Shown piece after piece: positions 29,560 through 38,283 of a DNA stretch of 64,000 nt (position 1 is its first letter; every line of letters begins with the position of its first letter). The notes under the pieces were generated by a model. That model did not search any database. It was not told where the DNA came from and was given only the letters and a program-made list of their open reading frames with translations. The translations under genes were made by a program, and so were the position numbers. This DNA is from Aster yellows witches'-broom phytoplasma AYWB. Its GTDB lineage: Bacteria > Bacillota_I > Bacilli_A > Acholeplasmatales > Acholeplasmataceae. Location: contig NC_007716.1 of NCBI RefSeq assembly GCF_000012225.1, positions 434,001 to 498,000 of the forward strand. Direction: 5' to 3'.

Positions 29560-29915
29560 ATAATTGTTTTGCCTCTTTTTCTTTTTGAATTTAGTTTAAT
29601 GATTTTTAATACAAAACAAAAAAATAGTGAAAATAGATGTTTTGATGCAATTTTATCATTAAAACGATAAATAAGTTTGGTTTTTTAAATATTGATAATT
29701 AATTTATAATTAATTTTGAATGGGGTGGGTTGAAAGTTTTATTATTTTTTTTAATTTTTTTCAGTACAAAATTTCATCACTAAATGAAAAAAATAAAAAT
29801 GTATAAATTGGAGTTTTAAAAAAAATAATAAAGTTTGGTTTTGCAAAAAAATTCATCAAAAACCATGAAAAAATCAATGGTTTAGTGATGAATAGTGGTA
29901 AAAATAAAAAAACTT
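29560..29915. other. non-coding region with a nested inverted repeat
   Basis: No gene is seen. TTCATCACTAAA (29773-29784) is matched by its complement TTTAGTGATGAA (29881-29892), about 96 nt apart, and a second pair AAACCAT / ATGGTTT lies within at 29860-29866 and 29877-29883. The rny promoter on the minus strand must also lie here. Confidence 0.4.
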
Positions 29916-29944
29916 AAAAGCTAACCTTAAAAAGGTTAGCTTTT
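29916..29944 (-). terminator. rho-independent terminator
   Basis: Arms AAAAGCTAACCTT (29916-29928) and AAGGTTAGCTTTT (29932-29944) pair over 13 bp around a 3-nt loop. In the minus-strand RNA it is followed by AAGTTTTTTTATTTTT, so it ends the 93-codon gene that stops at 30010. Confidence 0.8.
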
Positions 29945-30009
29945 GTAATAAAAAATATTGAATTATTATATATTAGAAAAATATTTGAATTTTTTAATGT
30001 AATTAATAA

Positions 30010-30291
30010 TCAAACTTTTTTTGGTAATTTTTTTTTAGTTTCCGTAAAGCTTTTGCTAAAAGCGCTTGATAATTTATCAGAAAAAGATTCTATTGATTTA
30101 GATACTTTCGGAGAATTAATAACTTTTTCAGCTATTTCTCCTGATTTTTCAATAAATAAATCTTTCCAAGTTTTTTTTTCTAAAATAGAAGGGGCTGAGT
30201 TTGGGTTTTGTGTTTCATCAGAAGATGATCCTTGAGGCGTTTCTTCTTCTAAAGAAAAAAATATAATAATAGGAATGGCAAGTAATATCAA
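30010..30291 (-). CDS. small membrane or secreted protein (93 aa or longer)
   Basis: From a TTG at 30291 the frame gives a short hydrophobic stretch (ILLAIPIIIFF) and a Ser/Thr/Lys-rich, acidic-then-basic tail. A strong terminator follows, which supports expression. The frame is open upstream and would extend the hydrophobic part to a full span (ITSVFILILLAIPIIIFF). An AAAGGA ribosome-binding site at 30349-30354 is followed after 9 nt by ATT at 30339, so the true start may be a non-canonical ATT (30337-30339), giving about 109 residues. I do not recognise the family. Confidence 0.6.
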   Translation of the reverse strand: MILLAIPIIIFFSLEEETPQGSSSDETQNPNSAPSILEKKTWKDLFIEKSGEIAEKVINSPKVSKSIESFSDKLSSAFSKSFTETKKKLPKKV

Positions 30292-30581
30292 AATAAAAAC
30301 GCTAGTAATAATGATTTGCTTGGAAGTAAATTTAATAATAAAATGATATCCTTTGATTGTTTAATAAAAATTATGCAAAAAATTCAAATAAAGAATAATA
30401 ATAAATAATACAAATTTGAATGCATAATTTTTTGAATTTTAATTTGAAAAATATAAATAATTTTAATAATTTAATTAATAAAATATATAAGATCCTAAAA
30501 AAAAAATTAGTATCCGTAGATATTATATAATAAATCAAAAAAATATTTGCAAAATAATGTTAAAAAGTGGTTAAAAATGAT

Positions 30582-31667
30582 TTAAAAATCTATCTTTTCG
30601 TTTTTGGTGTTATTTTTGGAATTTTTATTTTCTTTTTTGCGAACTTCTAACAATTTTTGATAACGTTGGTCTAAGGTTTTTTCTTTTTTTTGAATATCTT
30701 CAATTACTTTGAGAACTTTTTCCAAAGCAGCTTTCAAATCACAAATAAAGACTTTGTCAAAATTTTTCATCGCTTGTAGCACATTTTCAATGCATTCAAG
30801 TTTTTCTTCGTTGTTTTGAACACTTTCAAAAATTTGAAAATAATAATCAACTGAATTAAGAATAGCAAGCAAAATAGAAGGGCTCGTAATGATAACATTG
30901 TGTTTAAAAGCATATGATATTATTTCAGGATCGCAATTAATTTGGGCAAAAATACTTTCAGAAGGAATAAACATAATGGCATAAGGGCAGTTGTCTTCTT
31001 TGCTGACGTATTTTTGAACTTCTTTAATTCTTTCTTTAACGTGAAATAAAAAACGATTCTTTAATTCTATTTGGTTGAAAGTAGCGTTAATATAGGATAG
31101 AAAGTCTGTGGTTGGGAACTTCGAATCAATAGGAATTTGAATAAATTTACCATATCCCTTACACATCACATCAACTTTAAGACGGTTACCGTTATTGTTT
31201 GTTTTTTTCATTAAATATTGTTTTTCAAAAACTAATTTATCTTTAAAATGAGAAATATTTTCCAAAATGCGTGCCAACAAAAATTCTCCGGCTTGTCCTG
31301 TTTTATCGTTTTGACACAATAATTTATGAATATTTTGCACTTCTTGAAAACCACTTGCATTTTGTTCTCTTAAAACTTTTAAAGAATTTTCCAGATTACT
31401 TGTTAAATGTTGACGAGTATCTTTAATTTCTTTAGTTAAAATGTCTTGACTTTGATGATTTAAATTGTTAATTTTGTCATCCAAACGACAAATAACCCTA
31501 GATTCTGACTCTAAAAAAGCTTGTTTAAAAAAATCTTTGATATTGACTTGCGTTTTTTTCGGTTTGGCAACAAAAAAATAAATAATGAAAGTTGCACCAC
31601 CCAAAATAAGAATCAAAATAACGGATAAAATTAAGATTAATAAAATAATAATTTGATCTTGAGACAT
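30582..31667 (-). CDS. rmuC: RmuC-family DNA recombination protein
   Basis: RmuC proteins are linked to limiting inversions and repairing recombination intermediates; the biochemical role is poorly defined. The 361-residue protein has an N-terminal span (about 5-30), a coiled coil (about 45-110) and the RmuC core with GQAGEFLLARILENI, the KVDVMCKGYGKFIQIPIDSKFPTTDF-like block and YAIMFIPSESIFA. It is shorter than E. coli RmuC (475), mainly because the coiled coil and C-terminus are short, as in other small genomes. It is probably transcribed alone. Confidence 0.88.
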   Translation of the reverse strand: MSQDQIIILLILILSVILILILGGATFIIYFFVAKPKKTQVNIKDFFKQAFLESESRVICRLDDKINNLNHQSQDILTKEIKDTRQHLTSNLENSLKVLREQNASGFQEVQNIHKLLCQNDKTGQAGEFLLARILENISHFKDKLVFEKQYLMKKTNNNGNRLKVDVMCKGYGKFIQIPIDSKFPTTDFLSYINATFNQIELKNRFLFHVKERIKEVQKYVSKEDNCPYAIMFIPSESIFAQINCDPEIISYAFKHNVIITSPSILLAILNSVDYYFQIFESVQNNEEKLECIENVLQAMKNFDKVFICDLKAALEKVLKVIEDIQKKEKTLDQRYQKLLEVRKKENKNSKNNTKNEKIDF

Positions 31668-31800
31668 TTATTTTGTTATTCCTTTTTCTTTTTTTCTTTT
31701 TTAGTGTCTTTTAGTTTTTGAGTGCGTTAAAGTTGATATAAAAAATAAAAAAACAAAACAAAAATAAAAAAAGGATCATTATTGAGATTTGTTTTTTAAA

Positions 31801-31898
31801 TATTTTTAATATTTATTTCTTATTTAGAAAAACAAATAACATAAATAAAATAAAAATGTTTGAAAATGTTTGTGGATAAGAAATAAATATTAAAAATA
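31801..31898. repeat. 22-bp perfect inverted repeat
   Basis: The arms 31801-31822 and 31877-31898 are exact reverse complements (AT-only except one C/G pair), with a 54-nt spacer. It lies between rmuC and tRNA-Arg, both on the minus strand, so it may act as an RNA structure or terminator after the tRNA. The remainder of 31668-31961 shows nothing else. Confidence 0.6.
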
Positions 31899-31961
31899 AA
31901 TATCTAAGTGCTAAAAATTACTAAATTAAGGGAAATGATACAAAAAATAAAAGATAAAAAC

Positions 31962-32038
<77 letters not shown>

Positions 32039-32053
32039 AAACATACAACAAAT

Positions 32054-32083
32054 ATTATACTATAAAATCATTGTTTTTGACAA
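32054..32083 (-). promoter_or_regulatory. promoter of tRNA-Arg
   Basis: On the minus strand TTGTCA (32078-32083) and TATAAT (32054-32059) are 18 bp apart, with the -10 box ending about 15 nt before the tRNA 5' end. This is a near-consensus sigma-70-type promoter. Confidence 0.8.
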
Positions 32084-32177
32084 AAAAACAATTAAAGTAG
32101 TGAAAATAGTTTATTTATTTAAATTATAAAAGAAAAAACGATCCAAAGTCATTTAAATATCTATTAAATAAAAAAGT

Positions 32178-32207
32178 TTGCACAAACACAGAAAAAAAGT
32201 ATATAAT
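32178..32207 (+). promoter_or_regulatory. promoter upstream of SRP RNA
   Basis: TTGCAC (32178-32183) and TATAAT (32202-32207) are spaced by 18 bp on the plus strand. It is about 120 nt ahead of the SRP RNA stem, so the primary transcript would be longer and processed, or another start lies closer. Confidence 0.6.
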
Positions 32208-32326
32208 AATAATGTTGATTTTTAATTTCTAAATTAAAATAAAAAAATACAAAAGTTTTTTAAAATGTTTTCAATCAAAAAAATAATTAACGAAAGACAA
32301 GTATTTTTATCAAACAAAACTAAGGT

Positions 32327-32435
32327 AACCTTTTCAAACCTTATCATTCAACAATAAGATACGAATTTGGTCAGGTCTTGATTGAAGCAGCCATAAGTTA
32401 TTTTTATTGTGTGGAAGATAGGGTTTGAAAAGGTT
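32327..32435 (+). ncRNA. ffs: small signal recognition particle RNA (4.5S-like)
   Basis: The ends AACCTTTTCAAACC (32327-32340) and GGTTTGAAAAGGTT (32422-32435) form a perfect 14-bp stem. The apical domain carries the SRP core GGTCAGG (32369-32375) opposite GAAGCAGCC (32384-32392). Further pairing (TTATC/GATAG, CAATAA/TTATTG) gives one long hairpin typical of bacterial small SRP RNA (about 100 nt). The apical loop is not the usual GGAA. A T-rich stretch after the stem (ATTTTTTAT) can serve as terminator. It binds Ffh in protein targeting. Confidence 0.88.
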
Positions 32436-32523
32436 ATTTTTTATAAAGACCCCAAAAAAGCAATTTTCAAAACAATAATTCAATGCATAAAATTAAAAAA
32501 AACAAAGGAAAAGAAACAAGCAT

Positions 32524-33219
32524 ATGAATTTTTCATTTTTTCAAAAAGAAAAAGATTTTAAATTATTAACTAATATTTACAACTCTTTACAAGGAAAACC
32601 ATTTTTAAACCAAGAAACAACATTAAGAGGAAAAGAAATCAAAGTAGAATTTTATTATTTAGATCAAAGCAAATATTATAGTACTCTTTTTCAATCACGC
32701 CAATTTGCTGTTTGGACAGTTGATAAAGGAGTATGCCGACTTTTGGTTGAAAGAAAATATTACAAAAAATTTGGAGCTTTTTATCAAAAAGATATAAACG
32801 ATATGTGGTTAGATTTTATATGGCAGATTTTCCAAAAAGAAGCTACTTTAATCAAAACAATAAAATTATTATTTGTGGCAGTTTTATTACCTATTTTATT
32901 AAATGTTTTTTTACTTAACGGACATTTTTCAGGTTGGGTAAGGGTTCCTGCTTTTTTTGTATTAATATCTTCTTGTTTTTCTATGAATTATTGGATGAAA
33001 AAACAACAAAAAAAATTACACATCTTTAGAGATCAAAAATTACAAGAAACATTAGAAAAAATCAAACAAAAATTAGGAAAAGAGCTTTACGAATCATTAA
33101 AAGAAAAACAAAAACAATTCAATCCTACTTTTGTTGAACCCAAATCCGATCAAAACCCCAATGAAGACAATACCGGAAGCAAAGACAACACAATAGATAA
33201 AATAAATGAATTAAATTAA
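32524..33219 (+). CDS. membrane protein of unknown function (231 aa)
   Basis: Two adjacent transmembrane segments lie in the middle (about 116-135 and 142-158). They are flanked by an N-terminal cytoplasmic domain of about 110 residues and a highly charged, helical C-terminal region ending in an Asp/Asn/Lys-rich tail. An AAAGGAAAAG site precedes the ATG. It lies 64 nt upstream of mnmG in the same direction, so co-transcription is likely. I recognise no family. Confidence 0.72.
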   Translation: MNFSFFQKEKDFKLLTNIYNSLQGKPFLNQETTLRGKEIKVEFYYLDQSKYYSTLFQSRQFAVWTVDKGVCRLLVERKYYKKFGAFYQKDINDMWLDFIWQIFQKEATLIKTIKLLFVAVLLPILLNVFLLNGHFSGWVRVPAFFVLISSCFSMNYWMKKQQKKLHIFRDQKLQETLEKIKQKLGKELYESLKEKQKQFNPTFVEPKSDQNPNEDNTGSKDNTIDKINELN

Positions 33220-33282
33220 ACAAATGATAAATAAATGATTATAAAACCAAAAAAAAAAAAAACAATCAAGAAAGGTAATCAA

Positions 33283-35139
33283 ATGATCTACGATAGCATT
33301 GTTATTGGAGCAGGACATGCAGGTATTGAATCTGCTTTAATATTGGCAAAAAAACATAATACTTTACTCATTACAGGCTCCTTAAAACAAGTTGCTTCCT
33401 TACCTTGCAATCCTTCTATCGGAGGTCCTGCCAAAGGTGTTGTAGTGCGTGAAATAGATGCTTTAGGCGGTATCATGGCAAAAGCTACAGATCTTGCACA
33501 AATTCAGATCAAAATGCTTAACTCTTCAAAAGGTCCTGCAGTAAGAGCTTTAAGAGCACAAATTGATAAATTAGAGTATCCTCAAATTATTTTAGAAATA
33601 TTGCAAAACACTCCCAATTTAACTTTATTGGAAGGACTAGTAAACAACCTAATTATCCAAAAAAACCAAGTTCAAGGAGTCTGTCTTATTGACGGAAGAA
33701 AAATTAATGCCAAAACTGTCATTATCACTACAGGAACTTATTTAGCCAGCCAAATTTTAATTGGAGATACCAAAAAAGCCTCAGGACCTAATGGTGTTCC
33801 TACAACTTACGGTATCAGCACTCAATTAAAAGAAATAGGCTTCGAAGTCATTCGTTTAAAAACAGGAACCCCACCAAGAGTTAAAAAAAACAGCATTGAT
33901 TATAGTCAAACCAAAATACAAATGGGAGACAATTTAGAACAAACATTTGGTTTTTTAACGCCCCAAACAACCAAAAGACCACAAGAACCTTGTTTTTTAA
34001 CTCACACCAACCAAACCACCCACCAAGTTATCCGAAAACATTTAAACCAATCGGCTATGTATGGCGGTTATGTTGAAGGCATAGGGCCTCGTTATTGCCC
34101 TTCTATTGAAGATAAAGTAGTAAGATTTTGCGATAAAAACAGTCATCAAATTTTTATTGAACCAGAAAGTCTATATTTGAATGAAATGTATCTACAAGGA
34201 CTTTCCACCAGCATGCCTCAACACGTTCAACATGAAATCCTTAAAACTATTCCAGGATTACAAAACGCCAAAATCACTAAATATGCTTATGCTATCGAAT
34301 ACGATGCTTTTAATCCCAACCAACTCAAACACAGTTTAGAGACTAAAAAAATACAAAATCTCTTTTTAGCAGGCCAAATGAACGGCACCAGCGGCTATGA
34401 AGAAGCTGCTTGTCAAGGGCTTATGGCAGGAATTAATGCATCTTTAAAACTCCAAAATAAACCTCCTTTTGTGTTAAAAAGAAACGAAGCCTATATTGGT
34501 GTTTTGATCGATGATTTGATTACTAAGGGTGCAAAAGAACCTTACCGTCTTTTGACATCACGCGCGGAATTTCGTTTGTTATTAAGACACGACAACGCCG
34601 ATTTACGCCTCAAAGATTACGGATATCAACTAGGTTTAATTGATAAAAAAGATTATAACAGTTTTCAAAACAAAAAAGCCAAAATCAACCTTTTATTGGA
34701 AAAAAGTAAAAATTATGAAATTTTAGTCAATTCAGATAATCTATCTTATTTAAAACAACAAAACTCAGCTAGTCTCGGAGAAAAAACCACATTAGCGCAA
34801 CTAATAAAAAGACCAGAATTAAATTTTTGCACTTTACAACATTTTTTACAAGAAAAAGCAGATAAAACCATTTATGAACAAGTAGAAATACAAATTAAGT
34901 ACGAAGGTTATATTGCTAAAGCCCAAAAAGAAGCTCAAAAATTAGCAAGATTAGAACAAAAAAAAATTCCTAGCAAAATAAATTACGCAGATATTAAAAA
35001 TTTATCAAAAGAAGCTAAAGAAAAACTTGATTTAATTAAACCCCAAACTTTAGGACAAGCCACAAGAATATTAGGAGTCAATCAAGTTGATATTTCGATT
35101 TTATTAGTTTATTTGGAAAAACATCATGCTTTACTTTGA
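33283..35139 (+). CDS. mnmG: tRNA uridine-5-carboxymethylaminomethyl synthesis protein MnmG
   Basis: With MnmE it forms the FAD-dependent enzyme that modifies U34 of several tRNAs. The protein starts with the FAD-binding [16 protein letters not shown] and has the family blocks [35 protein letters not shown] and [18 protein letters not shown] chose the ATG at 33283 (618 aa): it directly precedes the usual start [14 protein letters not shown] and has an AAAGGT site at the right distance. An in-frame ATG at 33235 would add 16 residues of poly-lysine-like sequence. It ends in TGA. Its end overlaps rsmG by 14 nt. Confidence 0.95.
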
Positions 35140-35764
35140 ATCATTAAAAGACAAATTTAAACTCAACAAAAAGCAATTAAACAAGTTTGTTTTTTACTAT
35201 GAATTTTTAAAAAAAGAAAACCAAAAAATGAACCTTACTTCCCTGATATCTTTATCTGATGTTTGCTATAAACATTTTTATGATTCTTTAATTTTAAAAG
35301 AAATATTTGACTTTAATAATGTAACTAATCTTTGTGATGTTGGCTCGGGAGCTGGCTTTCCTAGCTTTCCTTTAAAAATTCTTTATCCTCATTTAAAAAT
35401 TATAATCATAGAATCATCTTTAAAAAAAATCAATTTCTTGAAACAATTAGCAAGCCATTTGGAATTAGATAATGTATGTTTTTTTCACAAAAGAGTAGAA
35501 CAACATGACATAGCCAAAAATGGAAGTTATGATTTTGTTGTTGCTCGCGCTTTGGCTAGATTAGAAATTATCTTAAAATGGTGTGTTCCTTTAGTAAAAA
35601 AAAGGGGTTATTTTATTGCTATGAAAGGCAAAAACTTTCAACAAGAATTAGAAGCTAGCAAAAAGATAATTAAGCAGATGAAAGTTAAATTAGTTAGCGC
35701 AAAAGTATTTGAATTACCAATGCAATTAGGAACAAGAACTAATTTATTATTCCAAACCGAATAA
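35126..35764 (+). CDS. rsmG: 16S rRNA (guanine527-N7)-methyltransferase RsmG
   Basis: Methylates G527 of 16S rRNA with SAM. The 212-residue protein has the family start [20 protein letters not shown] motif [26 protein letters not shown] and MKGKN. The mnmG-rsmG (gidA-gidB) pair is a classical arrangement; the 14-nt overlap implies translational coupling. Confidence 0.95.
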
Positions 35765-35781
35765 AAAAAGGTAATATAATA

Positions 35782-35813
35782 AAAAAAGATCACGAATATT
35801 CGTGATCTTTTTT
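35782..35813. terminator. bidirectional terminator between rsmG and the Bax-inhibitor-like gene
   Basis: Perfect 32-bp palindrome (A6 GATCACGAAT / ATTCGTGATC T6) between convergent genes. The right end overlaps the stop of the minus-strand gene (35812). Confidence 0.85.
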
Positions 35814-36600
35814 ATTTTCTTTCTTGGCCAAATAACCTTAACAAAATTAACATTATTCTTAAAAAAATTTCAATTAAAATTGTTGCAAAAGCCAAAGAAA
35901 CTTGCCATTCATATTTTTTAGGCATTCCTTGTTTAATCATTTGTTCGGCGTAATCAAAATGAAATGCCAAAAACATAGACACAAATCCTAACATAATTAA
36001 ACTAATAGGGAAGGTTAAAAAGCTATTGTAAATAATATTTTCAATTGTCCAAATGCCACATAAAGACAACACTAAACGAACTATATAAGAAACTATCAAA
36101 GCAAAAGAGCAATATAACATAATTTGTCTAAATCTATTTGTTACTTTTATAAATCCCTTATAATAAGCTTGGGACATCGCAACAAAAAGGATAAAGGTTG
36201 CAAAAATAGCCATAAAGGCAATTTCAACTAAATTGGCATAAACTAAATTTAGAAAAACAAAAAAAATTGATAAGATTATTCCTTCTATAAAAGAATAAAT
36301 TAATCCACAAGCCTTAGAAATTTCAACTTTTTTTAACCCTGCAAAATAAATACCATAATTTAAAAATCCTAGCGTAATCATGGAAAAATAAATTGTATGA
36401 ATATTTAGTTTTTTTAATATCACAGGTTTTAGAATTGGATAAAAAAACATTGAAGTGATTGCTGTAACACATAAAAGCAAAATTGTTTTTAAAGAAATTC
36501 CTTTACGAGTAGCAATGTTGTTATAAGTATTTTTTTCAAATAAAGAAAGAAAGTTATTTTTAATTTGGGTAAACGAATTATTTACTTTATTGGATTCCAT
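35812..36600 (-). CDS. Bax inhibitor-1/YccA-type membrane protein
   Basis: The 262-residue protein has about seven transmembrane segments after a soluble N-terminus of about 40 residues. It resembles the bacterial YccA-like branch of the Bax inhibitor-1 family: a motif SQAYYKGFIKVTNRFRQIM in the middle and FHFDYAEQMIKQGMPKKYEWQVSLAF near the C-terminus, with the two Asp/Glu-rich positions of the calcium-leak family. The role in bacteria is unclear; it may affect membrane protease FtsH or ion leak. It is probably monocistronic, sharing a terminator with rsmG. Confidence 0.8.
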   Translation of the reverse strand: MESNKVNNSFTQIKNNFLSLFEKNTYNNIATRKGISLKTILLLCVTAITSMFFYPILKPVILKKLNIHTIYFSMITLGFLNYGIYFAGLKKVEISKACGLIYSFIEGIILSIFFVFLNLVYANLVEIAFMAIFATFILFVAMSQAYYKGFIKVTNRFRQIMLYCSFALIVSYIVRLVLSLCGIWTIENIIYNSFLTFPISLIMLGFVSMFLAFHFDYAEQMIKQGMPKKYEWQVSLAFATILIEIFLRIMLILLRLFGQERK

Positions 36601-36907
36601 TTAAACCACCTTTTTAAATTTTATTTATTATTAAAAATTAAATTTATTTTATTATTCTTATTATTTAAAAAAATATTTTCATCTTTTTTAAATTGCTTAA
36701 TAAACAAGCACATATATATTTTACCTTTTTTTAAAATTAATTGGAAGGTATTTTGCTTTTTTATTGAAAAAAATAGTGTGTTTTTTGTTGGTGTTGCGAA
36801 ATTTAATAATAAATAGCGTTTTTTTTGGCGCATAACTAATTTTTTTATGAATGTTTAAAAAATATCACATCATTAGGATAAAAAAGGGGGAAATACAAAA
36901 AAAGATA
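36601..36907. other. AT-rich intergenic region between Bax-inhibitor-like gene and tuf terminator
   Basis: No coding signal is seen; short frames on both strands lack ribosome sites and homology. The promoter of the minus-strand gene at 35812-36600 should lie here. Confidence 0.5.
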
Positions 36908-36935
36908 AAAAACCCACATTATGTGGGTTTTTATT
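36908..36935 (-). terminator. tuf terminator
   Basis: AAAAACCCAC / GTGGGTTTTT (36908-36917 and 36923-36932) forms a GC-centred stem around ATTAT, about 30 nt downstream of the tuf stop in minus-strand direction, with a U run after it (from the A run on the plus strand). It closes the str operon. Confidence 0.85.
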
Positions 36936-36964
36936 TATTAATAAGGTTTCAGTATAGTGAATTT

Positions 36965-38149
36965 TTAGTTAAGAAGTTTGGAAACTGATCCTGCACCAAC
37001 TGTTTTTCCACCTTCACGAATAGAAAATTTAGTTCCTTCTTCTATGGCAATTGGGTTGTTCAGGGTAACTACTAATTCAGCGTTGTCTCCTGGCATTACC
37101 ATTTTTACATCACCTTGTAATTCAACTACTCCTGTAATATCTGTAGTACGGAAATAGAATTGAGGACGGTATTGAGAGAAAAAGGCAGTGTGACGTCCTC
37201 CTTCTTCTTTAGTTAAAACATAAACTTGAGCAATAAATTTAGAATGAGGTTTGACAGAACCTGGTTTAGCTAAAACTTGTCCACGTTGTACATCTTCACG
37301 GTTAATTCCGCGTAATAAAGCTCCAACGTTGTCACCTGCTTGAGCAAATTCTAGATCTTTTTTAAACATTTCTACTGCAGTTACAATAGTTTTTCTAGTT
37401 TCTTTAAGTCCTACGATTTCTACTTCATCACCAGCTTTTACTTGGCCTCTTTCTACTCTACCAGTAACAACAGTTCCTCTACCAGTAATAGTGAAAACAT
37501 CTTCTACAGGCATTAAGAAAGGTTTGTCAACTTCACGCACTGGGTCTTCAATGTAGGTGTCTAGAGTTTCGATTAATTTATTTACTTGAGCAACGTAATG
37601 AGCATCACCTTCTAAAGCTTTTAATGCAGATCCTCTAATGACAGGGATGTCATCTCCTGGGAAATCGTATTGAGATAATAATTCGCGAACTTCCATTTCT
37701 ACTAATTCTAAAATTTGTTCGTCTGGGGAAAGATCACATTTATTTAAGAAAACAACAATTTTTGGAACACCAACTTGGCGTGCTAATAAAATGTGTTCTC
37801 TAGTTTGAGGCATAACACTATCTGCACCAGAAACAACTAAAATAGCAGCATCCATTTGAGCAGCTCCAGTAATCATGTTTTTAACATAATCGGCGTGTCC
37901 AGGACAGTCAACATGAGCATAATGACGTTTTTCTGTTTCATATTCTACATGTGAAGTTTTAATAGTAATTCCACGTTCTCTTTCTTCAGGAGCATTATCA
38001 ATTTGGTCATAAGCTCTACTTTTAGCCAAGCCACGAGCAGACAAAACTTGGGTAATAGCTGCTGTAAGAGTAGTTTTGCCGTGGTCTACATGTCCAATAG
38101 TACCCACATTTAAATGTGTTTTATTTCGTATAAATTTTTCATTAGCCAT
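36965..38149 (-). CDS. tuf: elongation factor Tu
   Basis: Delivers aminoacyl-tRNA to the ribosome as a GTPase. The 394-residue protein has [18 protein letters not shown] (P-loop), [22 protein letters not shown] (switch I), [12 protein letters not shown] and FLNKCDLS (NKxD), and domains II and III with [13 protein letters not shown]. The length is standard. A strong AAGGAGG site precedes the ATG. Last gene of the rpsL-rpsG-fusA-tuf set. As in other phytoplasmas it is probably highly expressed, and EF-Tu is often found at the surface in mollicutes (general knowledge). Confidence 0.98.
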   Translation of the reverse strand: MANEKFIRNKTHLNVGTIGHVDHGKTTLTAAITQVLSARGLAKSRAYDQIDNAPEERERGITIKTSHVEYETEKRHYAHVDCPGHADYVKNMITGAAQMDAAILVVSGADSVMPQTREHILLARQVGVPKIVVFLNKCDLSPDEQILELVEMEVRELLSQYDFPGDDIPVIRGSALKALEGDAHYVAQVNKLIETLDTYIEDPVREVDKPFLMPVEDVFTITGRGTVVTGRVERGQVKAGDEVEIVGLKETRKTIVTAVEMFKKDLEFAQAGDNVGALLRGINREDVQRGQVLAKPGSVKPHSKFIAQVYVLTKEEGGRHTAFFSQYRPQFYFRTTDITGVVELQGDVKMVMPGDNAELVVTLNNPIAIEEGTKFSIREGGKTVGAGSVSKLLN

Positions 38150-38283
38150 TTTTCAAAGGCCTCCTTTTTATTATGTTTTAAGGTTTGTTTTAATAAATAA
38201 TATTTACCATTTAAATTTTAACTTATTTTTTGGCTTTTCACAACTATTTTGTAAAAAAAATGTTTTTTTGGTTTAAAGGTTGT

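Noticed and set aside
29540-29600. Strong AGGAGG on the plus strand upstream of rny
   Set aside because: No ORF of useful length follows on the plus strand; it is chance complement of the rny leader.
36565-36833. Two overlapping short ORFs (83 and 70 codons) on opposite strands
   Set aside because: Lys/Phe/Asn low-complexity from AT-rich intergenic DNA, no ribosome sites; cannot both be genes and neither has support.
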